The notes beneath the pieces were generated by a model, which saw only the letters and a list, made by a program, of their open reading frames with translations, was not told the origin of the DNA and ran no database searches. Position numbers and translations under genes: made by a program. A stretch of 64,000 nt of DNA from JACKFB01 sp041389525 (GTDB lineage Bacteria > Myxococcota_A > UBA9042 > PHBI01 > JACKFB01): the NCBI GenBank assembly GCA_041389525.1, contig JAWKRR010000020.1, positions 1 through 64,000 on the forward strand, given 5' to 3'. Shown piece by piece: positions 53,547 through 61,190 of the stretch. The stretch's first letter is position 1. Every line of letters begins with the position of its first letter.

Positions 53547-54224
53547 TTAGAGCGCGCGGTATCGGTAGTAGTGGTCCAGCACGGCGCGCACGTAGCCTTC
53601 GGTCGTCTCGAAGGGGATGTTGCCGCCCTTCGCCGCCACGTTGCCCGAACCCGCGTGGTACGCCGAGAGCACGCGGACCATGTCGCCTCGGTACTTGTTG
53701 GCCAGGCCGCGCAGGAAGCGCGCGCCGCCCAAGATGTTCTGGCGCGGGTCGAAGGGGTCGTTGACGCCCATGGCGCGGGCGGTGCGCGGCATGAGCTGCA
53801 TCAACCCCTGCGCGCCGGCGCTGCTGACGGCCTGGAAGCGGAAGCTCGACTCCACCCGCATCACCGCGCGGATGAACTCGGCAGGGAGCTTATAGGTCTC
53901 CGCGGCCTCGGCGACGTAGGCGGCGTACATGGCCATGCGCGCGTCGAGGCTGCCCGGCTCCTCGACGGGGCGTGGGGCGCCGTCGACGCTGGGCGGCGCG
54001 AAGTCCTTCTTCGTGGTCGACGCCGGGCGCGACGCGCTGCTCCCTCGGCCGGCGGGCTCGGGATCGTCGGTCCGCATGGCGATTCGGCACTTCTCGCCGT
54101 CCTGCTTGTAGTTGCGGAACCACGTGCGCCCGTCGCGATCCTTGCAGGCGTAGAGGTGCGCCATAGCCGGAGCGCTGAGCGACAGGCTCAGGGTCAAGAT
54201 AGCCAGCGTGGTGGAGAGCTTCAC
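53547..54224 (-). CDS. Lytic murein transglycosylase (SLT type)
   Basis: A 225-residue periplasmic enzyme. Signal peptide TLAILTLSLSLSAPAMA is followed by a small DUF4124-like Cys-pair module (LYACKDRDGRTWFRN...C46), a linker, then an SLT domain: catalytic E125 in AVMRVESSFRFQAVSSAGAQGLMQLMP, DPFDPRQNILGGARFL and VLSAYHAGSGNV. It cleaves peptidoglycan with formation of 1,6-anhydro-muramic acid. GTG 54224 has GAGG five bases upstream. The enzyme would aid wall turnover or secretion-machine insertion. Confidence 0.9.
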   Translation of the reverse strand: MKLSTTLAILTLSLSLSAPAMAHLYACKDRDGRTWFRNYKQDGEKCRIAMRTDDPEPAGRGSSASRPASTTKKDFAPPSVDGAPRPVEEPGSLDARMAMYAAYVAEAAETYKLPAEFIRAVMRVESSFRFQAVSSAGAQGLMQLMPRTARAMGVNDPFDPRQNILGGARFLRGLANKYRGDMVRVLSAYHAGSGNVAAKGGNIPFETTEGYVRAVLDHYYRYRAL

Positions 54225-54344
54225 TCGGACCTCGGCGCGAAGGGGCGGCCCCGATAATAGGGGCGCTGGGCGGGCCTGCCCACAAATGGGGACTGCGGTG
54301 GACAACGCGCGCGACGTGGATCCCAATTTCCGAGGTCTCTGCTA

Positions 54345-55955
54345 ATGTTCCGGGCCATGAGACACCACTTCGACACCTTGGTACTCGGCAGCGGGATCGC
54401 GGGACTCAGCTACGCGCTGGAGATGGCCGAGCGCGGCAGCGTCGCCGTCGTCACGAAGCGTGGGCGCGACGACACGAACACGGCGTGGGCTCAGGGCGGG
54501 ATCGCGGCGGTGCTGGACCCCGAGGACTCGTTTGAGGCCCACACTCGCGACACGGTGACGGCCGGCGACGGGCTCAACGACGAGGCCATCGTGCGCATCT
54601 GCGCGGAAGAGGGCCCCGAGCGCATCGCGCGCTTGGTCGAGCTTGGCGTCGCGTTCACGCGCGAGGACGGCGAGCTGGCGCTGACCCGCGAGGGCGGCCA
54701 CTCGGCGCGCCGCATCGTGCACGCCAAGGACATGACCGGGGCCGCGGTGCAGGAGTCGCTGGCCCGCGCGGTGGCCGCGCACCCGAAGATCCAGGTCTTC
54801 GAGCAGCACATGGCCATCGATCTCATCACGTTGCACCAGCAGCGGGGCGGCGTCGGCGACCGCTGCCTGGGCGCCTATGTGCTCGACCGCAGCACCAGCG
54901 TGGTCGACACGTTTCTGGCCAAGGTCGTGATGCTGGCCACCGGCGGCGCCGGCAAGGTCTACCTCTACACGACGAACCCCGACGTCGCGACGGGCGACGG
55001 CATCGCCATGGCGTGGCGGGCTGGCGCGCCCATCGCGAACATGGAGTTCTTCCAGTTCCACCCGACGACGCTCTACCACCCGCGCGCCAAGACCTTCCTG
55101 ATTACGGAGGCTTGCCGCGGCGAGGGCGGCATCCTGCGGCGCCTGGACGGCGAGGCCTTCATGCCCCGCTACCACCCGCTGGCCGATCTCGCGCCGCGCG
55201 ACGTCGTGGCCCGCGCCATCGACAACGAGCTCAAGCGCTCCGGCGACCTCCACGTCGTCTTGGACATGACGCACCTCGACCCGGCCTTCTTGGACGACCG
55301 CTTCCCCGGTGTCTCCCAGACCCTGCTCGGCCTGGGCATCGACATGCGCACCCAGCCCATCCCGGTGGTCCCCGCGGCCCACTACTGCTGCGGCGGCGTG
55401 GTCTCTGATGCCGAGGGCCGCACCTCCGTCCCCGGCCTGCTGGTGGCCGGCGAGACGGCGCACACGGGCCTGCACGGCGCCAACCGCCTCGCCTCCAACT
55501 CGCTCTTGGAGGGCATGGTCTTCGCCCACCGCGCGGCCGCCGTCTCCTCCGCGATCCAGACGGAGGCTGGTGATTTGGCGTCCTGGGACGTGCCCGACTG
55601 GAACCCGGGCCTGGCGACCAACCCCGACGAGAAGGTCATGGTGGCCCACGCCTGGGACGAGACGCGCCGCCTGATGTGGAACTACGTCGGCATCGTGCGC
55701 TCGAACCGCCGCCTGGTGCGCGCCAAGCGCCGCCTCGACTCGCTGCGCCAGGAAGTCGCCCACGACTACTGGAAGTACATCGTCACCGCGGACATGGTCG
55801 AGCTGCGCAACATCATCACGGTCGCGATGCTGATCGTCGAGTGCGCGCTGCAGCGGCAAGAGAGCCGCGGCCTGCACTACAACCTCGACTTCCCCGAGCG
55901 CGACGACTCCACAGGCCCGCGGGACACCGTCATGCGCCGAGGCCGCTTTTCCTGA
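54345..55955 (+). CDS. nadB: L-aspartate oxidase
   Basis: A 536-residue flavoenzyme for the first step of NAD synthesis, oxidising L-aspartate to iminoaspartate. VLGSGIAGLSYALEMAERG near residue 13 is the FAD Rossmann motif; ATGGAGKVYLYTTNP, FFQFHPTTLYHP and EACRGEGGILR are family blocks, and HYCCGGVVSD with ETAHTGLHGANRLASNSLLEG closes the fold. ATG 54345 is used; ATG 54357 also possible. No nadA or nadC gene is near. A dispersed repeat follows the gene. Confidence 0.95.
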   Translation: MFRAMRHHFDTLVLGSGIAGLSYALEMAERGSVAVVTKRGRDDTNTAWAQGGIAAVLDPEDSFEAHTRDTVTAGDGLNDEAIVRICAEEGPERIARLVELGVAFTREDGELALTREGGHSARRIVHAKDMTGAAVQESLARAVAAHPKIQVFEQHMAIDLITLHQQRGGVGDRCLGAYVLDRSTSVVDTFLAKVVMLATGGAGKVYLYTTNPDVATGDGIAMAWRAGAPIANMEFFQFHPTTLYHPRAKTFLITEACRGEGGILRRLDGEAFMPRYHPLADLAPRDVVARAIDNELKRSGDLHVVLDMTHLDPAFLDDRFPGVSQTLLGLGIDMRTQPIPVVPAAHYCCGGVVSDAEGRTSVPGLLVAGETAHTGLHGANRLASNSLLEGMVFAHRAAAVSSAIQTEAGDLASWDVPDWNPGLATNPDEKVMVAHAWDETRRLMWNYVGIVRSNRRLVRAKRRLDSLRQEVAHDYWKYIVTADMVELRNIITVAMLIVECALQRQESRGLHYNLDFPERDDSTGPRDTVMRRGRFS

Positions 55956-55986
55956 GCGCGCGCCTGGGGTTTTTGGTCCCTGACGC

Positions 55987-56119
55987 CCGAGATCCTGCTC
56001 GATTTTGGCAGGGCTTGGCTCACGTTTGCGGAGTCACTTTGTTTCGCGCCACGGCGCCAAGGCGCTAAGGACGCGCGTTCTTGCCGTCTTGGCGCCTTAG
56101 CGCCTTGGCGCGAACCTCA
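55987..56119 (+). repeat. Dispersed intergenic repeat, copy 1
   Basis: A 133-bp unit with a near-identical partner at 63502-63627. The left half shares CCTGCnCGATTnTGGCAGG, then GAGTCACTTTG. The right half is a hairpin: arms 56043-56069 and 56088-56114 match at 24 of 27 positions and are built of GCGCCAAGGCGCTAAGG-type words. It lies between nadB and the cytochrome P460 gene, downstream of both stops. Confidence 0.85.
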
Positions 56120-56146
56120 TGGTTCTAGCTCCGCCGGATTGGGACG

Positions 56147-56626
56147 CTACTGCTGAAGCGCCGAGGGCTCGCTGAACAGGTAGTCGGCGTCGGCCTGCAG
56201 GGTGTGGCAGCCGACGCAGGCCGTCGAGTCGCGCGTGAGCTGCTGGCGCGTCGTGGGGTCGAAGGCCTGAAAGGACCAGCCGCCCGCCTCGCCGCGTCCC
56301 GTGCGCCGCATCACCGCCACGAACTCGAGCGCGCCCTTCTCGCCGCCCTCGAGCCGGTACTGCTCTTTCACCAAGACCGTGTCCACGCCCAGGTCCGCGC
56401 GCGGGTTGGTGTAGAGCTCGCGCGCCACCCCCTCGTCCTCGCGGATGATGGGGCTGGCGTTGACCTTGGACCACTGCCGGTAGTTCGTCGGGTAGTCGGG
56501 GTCTCCGGTCTGCTGCGGCGTGTCCGTCGTCTGCTTCGACCCGCAGGCGGCGACAGGCAGGCCGAGCACTCCGACCAGCGCGAGGACCGAGAAGCGAAGG
56601 GCGTTGCGGGTTGCGTGGGATGTCAT
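56147..56626 (-). CDS. Cytochrome P460-like lipoprotein
   Basis: A 159-residue lipoprotein (signal ending GLPVAACG). The C-terminal CVGCH (137-141) is a c-type heme-binding motif and the preceding strands (WSFQAFDPTTRQQLTRDSTACVGCH) and DTVLVKEQYRLEGGEKGALEFVAVMRRTG match cytochrome P460 domains, small beta-sandwich heme proteins that in some bacteria oxidise hydroxylamine. The cross-linking Lys of true P460 was not verified. It stands alone; an electron-transfer or detox role is possible. Confidence 0.82.
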   Translation of the reverse strand: MTSHATRNALRFSVLALVGVLGLPVAACGSKQTTDTPQQTGDPDYPTNYRQWSKVNASPIIREDEGVARELYTNPRADLGVDTVLVKEQYRLEGGEKGALEFVAVMRRTGRGEAGGWSFQAFDPTTRQQLTRDSTACVGCHTLQADADYLFSEPSALQQ

Positions 56627-56707
56627 CGGGGTCCTCTCACGGCCGGTACTTCAATAGGTGTGCGGCGAAGTCGCTACGCGGTCTGTCGTGGGGTCTAACG
56701 CGGCCAC

Positions 56708-57274
56708 TCAGCCCTTCGAATCGCCGGGCTTCGGGGGTGATCGGAACAGCGTCCGCCGATAAAAGCGCAGCTCCTCCAGAGACTCGTGCACGTCGTCCAG
56801 CGCGCGGTGCGACTCGCCCTTGGCGGGAGCCTCGATACCGTACCAGCGCGACGCCAACTCTTTAATGGATGAGATGTCGATCACTCGGTAGTGCAGGTGC
56901 TGCTCAAGCCGCGGCATGTAGCGGCGCAAGAAGCGGCGGTCCTGCCCGATGGAGTTCCCGCACAGCGGCGAGCGCCCCGGCTCCGTCCACGCGGTCATAA
57001 AGGCCAGGGTCATGTCCTCGGCCTGCGCCAAGCTCACCCGCGACTTCAGCACCGACTCGGTCAGCCCGCTCTTGCCGTGCTGGTTGGTGTTCCACTCGTC
57101 CATCGCCGCCATCACAGACGCGGGCTGGCGAATCACCAGATTCGGCCCCTCCGCCAGCACGTTCAGGTCGCTGTCGGTGATGACCGTCGCGATCTCCAGC
57201 GGGACACAGGTCGCCGGGTCCAGCCCGGTCATCTCCATGTCCATCCACACCAGGTTGTCTGCGCTACGTCCCAA
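56708..57274 (-). CDS. orn: Oligoribonuclease
   Basis: A 188-residue DEDD-type 3'-5' exonuclease that degrades di- to penta-ribonucleotides. NLVWMDMEMTGLDP, IVIRQPA-type strand, MDEWNTNQHGKSGLTESV and GNSIGQDRRFLRRYMPRLE with the final HRALDDVHESLEELRFYR cover the four acidic residues. TTG 57274 has GGAGAG upstream and gives a length close to the 181 residues known for the family; ATG 57319 and TTG 57343 are longer options. It is divergent from dnaE. Confidence 0.92.
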   Translation of the reverse strand: MGRSADNLVWMDMEMTGLDPATCVPLEIATVITDSDLNVLAEGPNLVIRQPASVMAAMDEWNTNQHGKSGLTESVLKSRVSLAQAEDMTLAFMTAWTEPGRSPLCGNSIGQDRRFLRRYMPRLEQHLHYRVIDISSIKELASRWYGIEAPAKGESHRALDDVHESLEELRFYRRTLFRSPPKPGDSKG

Positions 57275-57350
57275 GTTCTCTCCGGTGCGGATCAACGTGC
57301 CGCCGTCGCGCGGCAGCATCGTCCCGCGCGGCCGCTTGGTCAACCAGGAT

Positions 57351-57457
57351 GGGCGATCGCGTGCGGGGCTTGGGCGTCGAGCGGGGTTGGTGGCGCGCGA
57401 TCGCCCGCTTTCGGCTTTCAGCCTTTGGCCCTTAGCCGGGCCCCCTGCGCGCGGGGG
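57351..57457 (+). promoter_or_regulatory. Inverted repeat and GC hairpin in the orn-dnaE gap
   Basis: GGGCGATCGCG at 57351-57361 is repeated inverted and without mismatch at 57396-57406, 34 bases apart. CCCCC at 57441-57445 can pair with GGGGG at 57453-57457. The 262-base gap between the divergent genes holds no other gene; a TTGACC/TAGACC pair (57464-57493) may be the dnaE promoter, but the -10 match is weak. Confidence 0.45.
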
Positions 57458-57536
57458 TGTGCGTTGACCGCTTGGGCGCTCGGGCGGTAGACCCAGGGCC
57501 CTTGGCCGCCCGTTGAATCACCGCTCGAGGTTTCTC

Positions 57537-60500
57537 ATGTCCTTTGTGCATCTGCATACGCACACGCAGTACAGCATGTTGGACTCGACGCTGCGGGTGG
57601 GCGATCTGGTGGCGCGCGCGGTCGCGGACGGGGCGCCGGCGGTCGCGATGACCGACCACGACAACCTCTTCGGCGCGGTCGAGTTCTTCAAGGCGGCGAA
57701 GGCCGCGAAGATCAAGGGGATCATCGGGGCGGAGGTCTCGCTGGTGCCCGTCGACCGCACCGACGCCGAGGTGAAGCGCACGGGGACCCTGGTGCTGCTC
57801 TGCAAGAACGCCGAGGGGTACCGAAACCTCTGCTTCTTGCTGAGCCGCGCCTACATGGACGCGCCGGCGCGGATCGGTCGGCCGCGCATCGATCGGCCGC
57901 TGCTGGGCGGGCGCGCGGGCGGGCTCATCGCGCTGTCGGGCAGCCTGTCCGGCGAGATCCCGCAGGCGCTGCTGCGGGGTGATGCCGACGAGGCGCGGCG
58001 GCTGGCGCGGCACTACGCGGGGCTCTTCCCCGGCGACTTCTACCTTGAGGTCATCCGCAACGGCATCAAGGAGCAGGAGCGGATCAACGCCGAGATCCAG
58101 CAGCTGTCTGAGGAATTGGGCCTCCCGCTCTGCGCGACCGCCGACGCTCACTATGGCGCGTCCGAGGACGCGGCCGCCCACGAAGTCCTGATGTGCATCC
58201 AGATGGGCAAGATGCTGCCAACCCTGGAGACGACCGCCCGCATCACCGACCAGATGCACTTGGCGCCCGCGGCCGAGATGCTCGAGCGCTTCGCCGACCA
58301 GCCCGAGGCCATCGCCAGCACTCTGGCCATCGCCGAGGCCTGCGAGTTCGAGCTGGTCTTGGGCCAGACCTTCTTGCCGACCTACAAGGTGCCGGAGCCG
58401 CACACCAGCGAGAGCTACCTCGAGCACGTCGCCAGCGAGGGCCTGCGGCGCCGCTACGCCGAGGCGCGCGCGATGGGGCTGTCGCCCGACGAGGCGATCT
58501 ACGAGGACCGCCTCAAGGTCGAGCTTGGCATCATCAACACGATGGAATTCCCGGGGTATTTCCTCATCGTTTGGGACTTCATCGACTACGCGAAGCAGAA
58601 CGGCATCCCGGTCGGGCCAGGCCGCGGCTCCGGCGCCGGCTCGCTGGTCGCCTGGGCGCTGCGCATCACCGACATCGATCCCTTGCGCTACGGGCTGCTC
58701 TTCGAGCGCTTCTTGAACCCCGAGCGCGTGTCCATGCCGGACTTCGACATCGACTTCTGCATGAACAAGCGGGACCGGGTCATCAAGTACGTGTCCGACA
58801 AGTACGGCGAGGACCAGGTCGGGCAGATCATCACCTACGGGACGATGAAGGCGAAGGCGGTGGTGCGCGACGTGGCGCGCGTGCTGGGGCTGACCTTTGG
58901 CGAGGCGGACCGCGCGGCGAAGCTCATCCCCGACGACCTGGGGATGACGCTCGAGAAGGCGTTCTCGGCCGAGCCGCGGCTGCAGGGGCTGTGCGACGAG
59001 GATCCGCGCTACAAGAAGCTCTTCGAGGCCGCGCGCAAGCTCGAGGGGCTGAACCGGCAGCCCGGCATGCACGCCGCAGGCATCGTCATCGGCGAGAAGC
59101 CGTTGTGGGAGTACGTCCCGCTCTACGCGGTGCCGGGTGCGGAGGAGGGCTCGGTCGTCCGCATCACCCAGTACGCGAAGAATGAGGTCGAGGAAGCCGG
59201 CCTGGTGAAGTTCGACTTCCTGGGGCTGAAGACCCTGACCGTGGTCGACCACGCGGTGCGCATCATCAACGAGGTCAAGGCCCAGCGCGGCGAGGAGGCG
59301 CTGGATATCGCGATGATCCCGCTGGAGGACAAGAAGGTCTTCGAGCTGATCACCAAGGGTGACACGACGGGTGTGTTCCAGCTCGAGTCCTCGGGATTCA
59401 AGGAATTGCTGAGGAAACTGAAGCCAGACTGCCTCGAGGACATCATCGCGGCCGTCGCGCTCTACCGCCCGGGGCCGCTCCAGTCGGGCATGGTCGACGG
59501 CTTCATCCGGCGAAAGCATGGTGAGGAGAAGGTCGAGTACCCGCACCCCAAGCTGGAGGCGACGCTCAAGGAGACCTACGGCGTCATGGTCTACCAGGAG
59601 CAGGTCATGCAGGCCGCCAGCGTGCTCGCCGGCTTCAGCCTGGGTCAGGCCGACATTCTGCGGCGCGCCATGGGCAAGAAGAAGCCGTCGGAGATGGCCA
59701 AGCAGCGCGAGGTGTTCAAGGCGGGCTGCGTCGAGCGCGATGTGCCCGCGGAGCAGGCCGACGCCATCTTCGACACCATCGACAAGTTCGCGGGCTACGG
59801 CTTCAACAAGAGCCACTCGGCCGCCTACGGGCTCATCAGCTACCAGACCGCGTGGCTGAAGGCGCACCACCCCGTCGAGTTCATGGCGGCGCTGCTGACC
59901 TGCGACGGCGACAACACCGACAAGGTGGTGCGGCTGATCTCCGAGGCGCGCTCGATGGGGCTGACGGTGCTGCCCCCCTCGCTGAACGCCAGCGCGCACG
60001 ACTTCACGTCGGCGGACGGGGCGATCCGCTTCGGTCTGGGCGCGGTGAAGGGCGTCGGCGGCGGCGCGGTGGAGTCGATCTTGGCCGCGCGCACCGAGGG
60101 CGGGCCCTTCGCGTCGCTCTTCGACTTCTGCGACCGGGTCGACACGAAGCGGGTCAACCGGCGCGTCATCGAGGCGCTCGTAAAATGCGGGGCCTTCGAC
60201 GACTTCGGGCTGCCGCGGATGGGGCTCTTCGAGGCCATCGACAAGGCCATCGAGCGCGGCCAGTCGCTGCAGCGCGACCGCGAGTCGGGGCAGTTCAACC
60301 TCTTCGGCGAGCTGATCGCCGCCTCGCCGGCTCCCGATGTCGAGCAGGGCGTGCAGATCGACCCCGAGGCCGAGTGGCCCGACAAGGTGCGGCTGGCGTT
60401 TGAGAAGGCCTGCCTTGGCTTCTACGTCTCCGGCCACCCGCTCGACGGCTACGCCCAGTCGATCCGCGAGCTTGGCTGCGTCCCCATCGCCGAGCTTGGC

Positions 60501-61034
60501 CAGTACATCAAGTCGCGCGAGACCGTGAAGGTCGCCGGCGTCGTCGCCGAGTACCGCGAGCGCCCGCTCAAGAGCGGCAACGGGCGCATGGCCTTCGTGA
60601 CCCTGGAGGACCTGACGGGCCGCGTCGAGCTGCTCGTGTTCTCCAAGGTGTTTCCTGACGCCGAGCAGGCGCTCAAGGGCGACGCGCCGCTGATGGTGGC
60701 CGCGCAGGTGCAGCTGGAAGGCGAGGGCGAGGCGACCTCGATCAAGCTGCGGGCGGAGTCGGTCGCGACCCTGGCGTCCCACCGCGAGGCTAGCACCAAG
60801 CGCCTGCGCCTGACGGTGGACGGCGACGCGATGGACCCGAAGAAGCTCCAGCGCCTGCACGAGCTGCTGCTGGCCAGCGAGCACGGGCTGCCGGTGGACG
60901 TGCGGGTCAACGTCCCCAAGCGCGGCCACGCCACGGTGCGCCTGGGCCAACACTACAAGATGGCGCCCAGCGACGACGCCGTGGACCGGGTCGAGCGCCT
61001 CATCGGCCGGGGGCGCGTGGCCTTCCTCGCGTAG
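57537..61034 (+). CDS. dnaE: DNA polymerase III alpha subunit
   Basis: The replicative polymerase of 1165 residues. An N-terminal PHP domain (HLHTHTQYSMLD, MTDHDNLFG) is followed by the polymerase palm with the catalytic aspartates in MPDFDIDFC near residue 400, the FNKSHSAAYGLISYQTAWLKAHHPVEF fingers region, a helix-hairpin-helix region and an OB fold (about 990-1070). GAGG six bases before ATG 57537 and the family start MSFVHLHTHT fix the start; an upstream in-frame start at 57513 is less likely. Length is as in E. coli DnaE. Confidence 0.97.
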   Translation: MSFVHLHTHTQYSMLDSTLRVGDLVARAVADGAPAVAMTDHDNLFGAVEFFKAAKAAKIKGIIGAEVSLVPVDRTDAEVKRTGTLVLLCKNAEGYRNLCFLLSRAYMDAPARIGRPRIDRPLLGGRAGGLIALSGSLSGEIPQALLRGDADEARRLARHYAGLFPGDFYLEVIRNGIKEQERINAEIQQLSEELGLPLCATADAHYGASEDAAAHEVLMCIQMGKMLPTLETTARITDQMHLAPAAEMLERFADQPEAIASTLAIAEACEFELVLGQTFLPTYKVPEPHTSESYLEHVASEGLRRRYAEARAMGLSPDEAIYEDRLKVELGIINTMEFPGYFLIVWDFIDYAKQNGIPVGPGRGSGAGSLVAWALRITDIDPLRYGLLFERFLNPERVSMPDFDIDFCMNKRDRVIKYVSDKYGEDQVGQIITYGTMKAKAVVRDVARVLGLTFGEADRAAKLIPDDLGMTLEKAFSAEPRLQGLCDEDPRYKKLFEAARKLEGLNRQPGMHAAGIVIGEKPLWEYVPLYAVPGAEEGSVVRITQYAKNEVEEAGLVKFDFLGLKTLTVVDHAVRIINEVKAQRGEEALDIAMIPLEDKKVFELITKGDTTGVFQLESSGFKELLRKLKPDCLEDIIAAVALYRPGPLQSGMVDGFIRRKHGEEKVEYPHPKLEATLKETYGVMVYQEQVMQAASVLAGFSLGQADILRRAMGKKKPSEMAKQREVFKAGCVERDVPAEQADAIFDTIDKFAGYGFNKSHSAAYGLISYQTAWLKAHHPVEFMAALLTCDGDNTDKVVRLISEARSMGLTVLPPSLNASAHDFTSADGAIRFGLGAVKGVGGGAVESILAARTEGGPFASLFDFCDRVDTKRVNRRVIEALVKCGAFDDFGLPRMGLFEAIDKAIERGQSLQRDRESGQFNLFGELIAASPAPDVEQGVQIDPEAEWPDKVRLAFEKACLGFYVSGHPLDGYAQSIRELGCVPIAELGQYIKSRETVKVAGVVAEYRERPLKSGNGRMAFVTLEDLTGRVELLVFSKVFPDAEQALKGDAPLMVAAQVQLEGEGEATSIKLRAESVATLASHREASTKRLRLTVDGDAMDPKKLQRLHELLLASEHGLPVDVRVNVPKRGHATVRLGQHYKMAPSDDAVDRVERLIGRGRVAFLA

Positions 61035-61190
61035 GCGCGAGCTGGGTTTTCGAGGGTTTCGATCTTTGCGGCGGAGGGCGGGGTGAGGGGGAACGGCCGA
61101 TCTCGGGCTGTGGTGCCTGCGCCGCCCACCCGCTGTGCTCGCCTGCGCTGCCCTTGACAGCCCGAGGCCGCGCGGTTCGAGTGGCGCCGC

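Noticed and set aside
61154..61182. TTGACA with TCGAGT 17 bases on, as a promoter of the exporter gene
   Set aside because: The -35 is perfect but the -10 matches at only three positions and would leave almost no leader before ATG 61191.
61165..61190. GGTTCGAGT resembling a tRNA T-loop before the exporter gene
   Set aside because: No matching acceptor, D or anticodon stems and no CCA; the stretch is too short for a tRNA.
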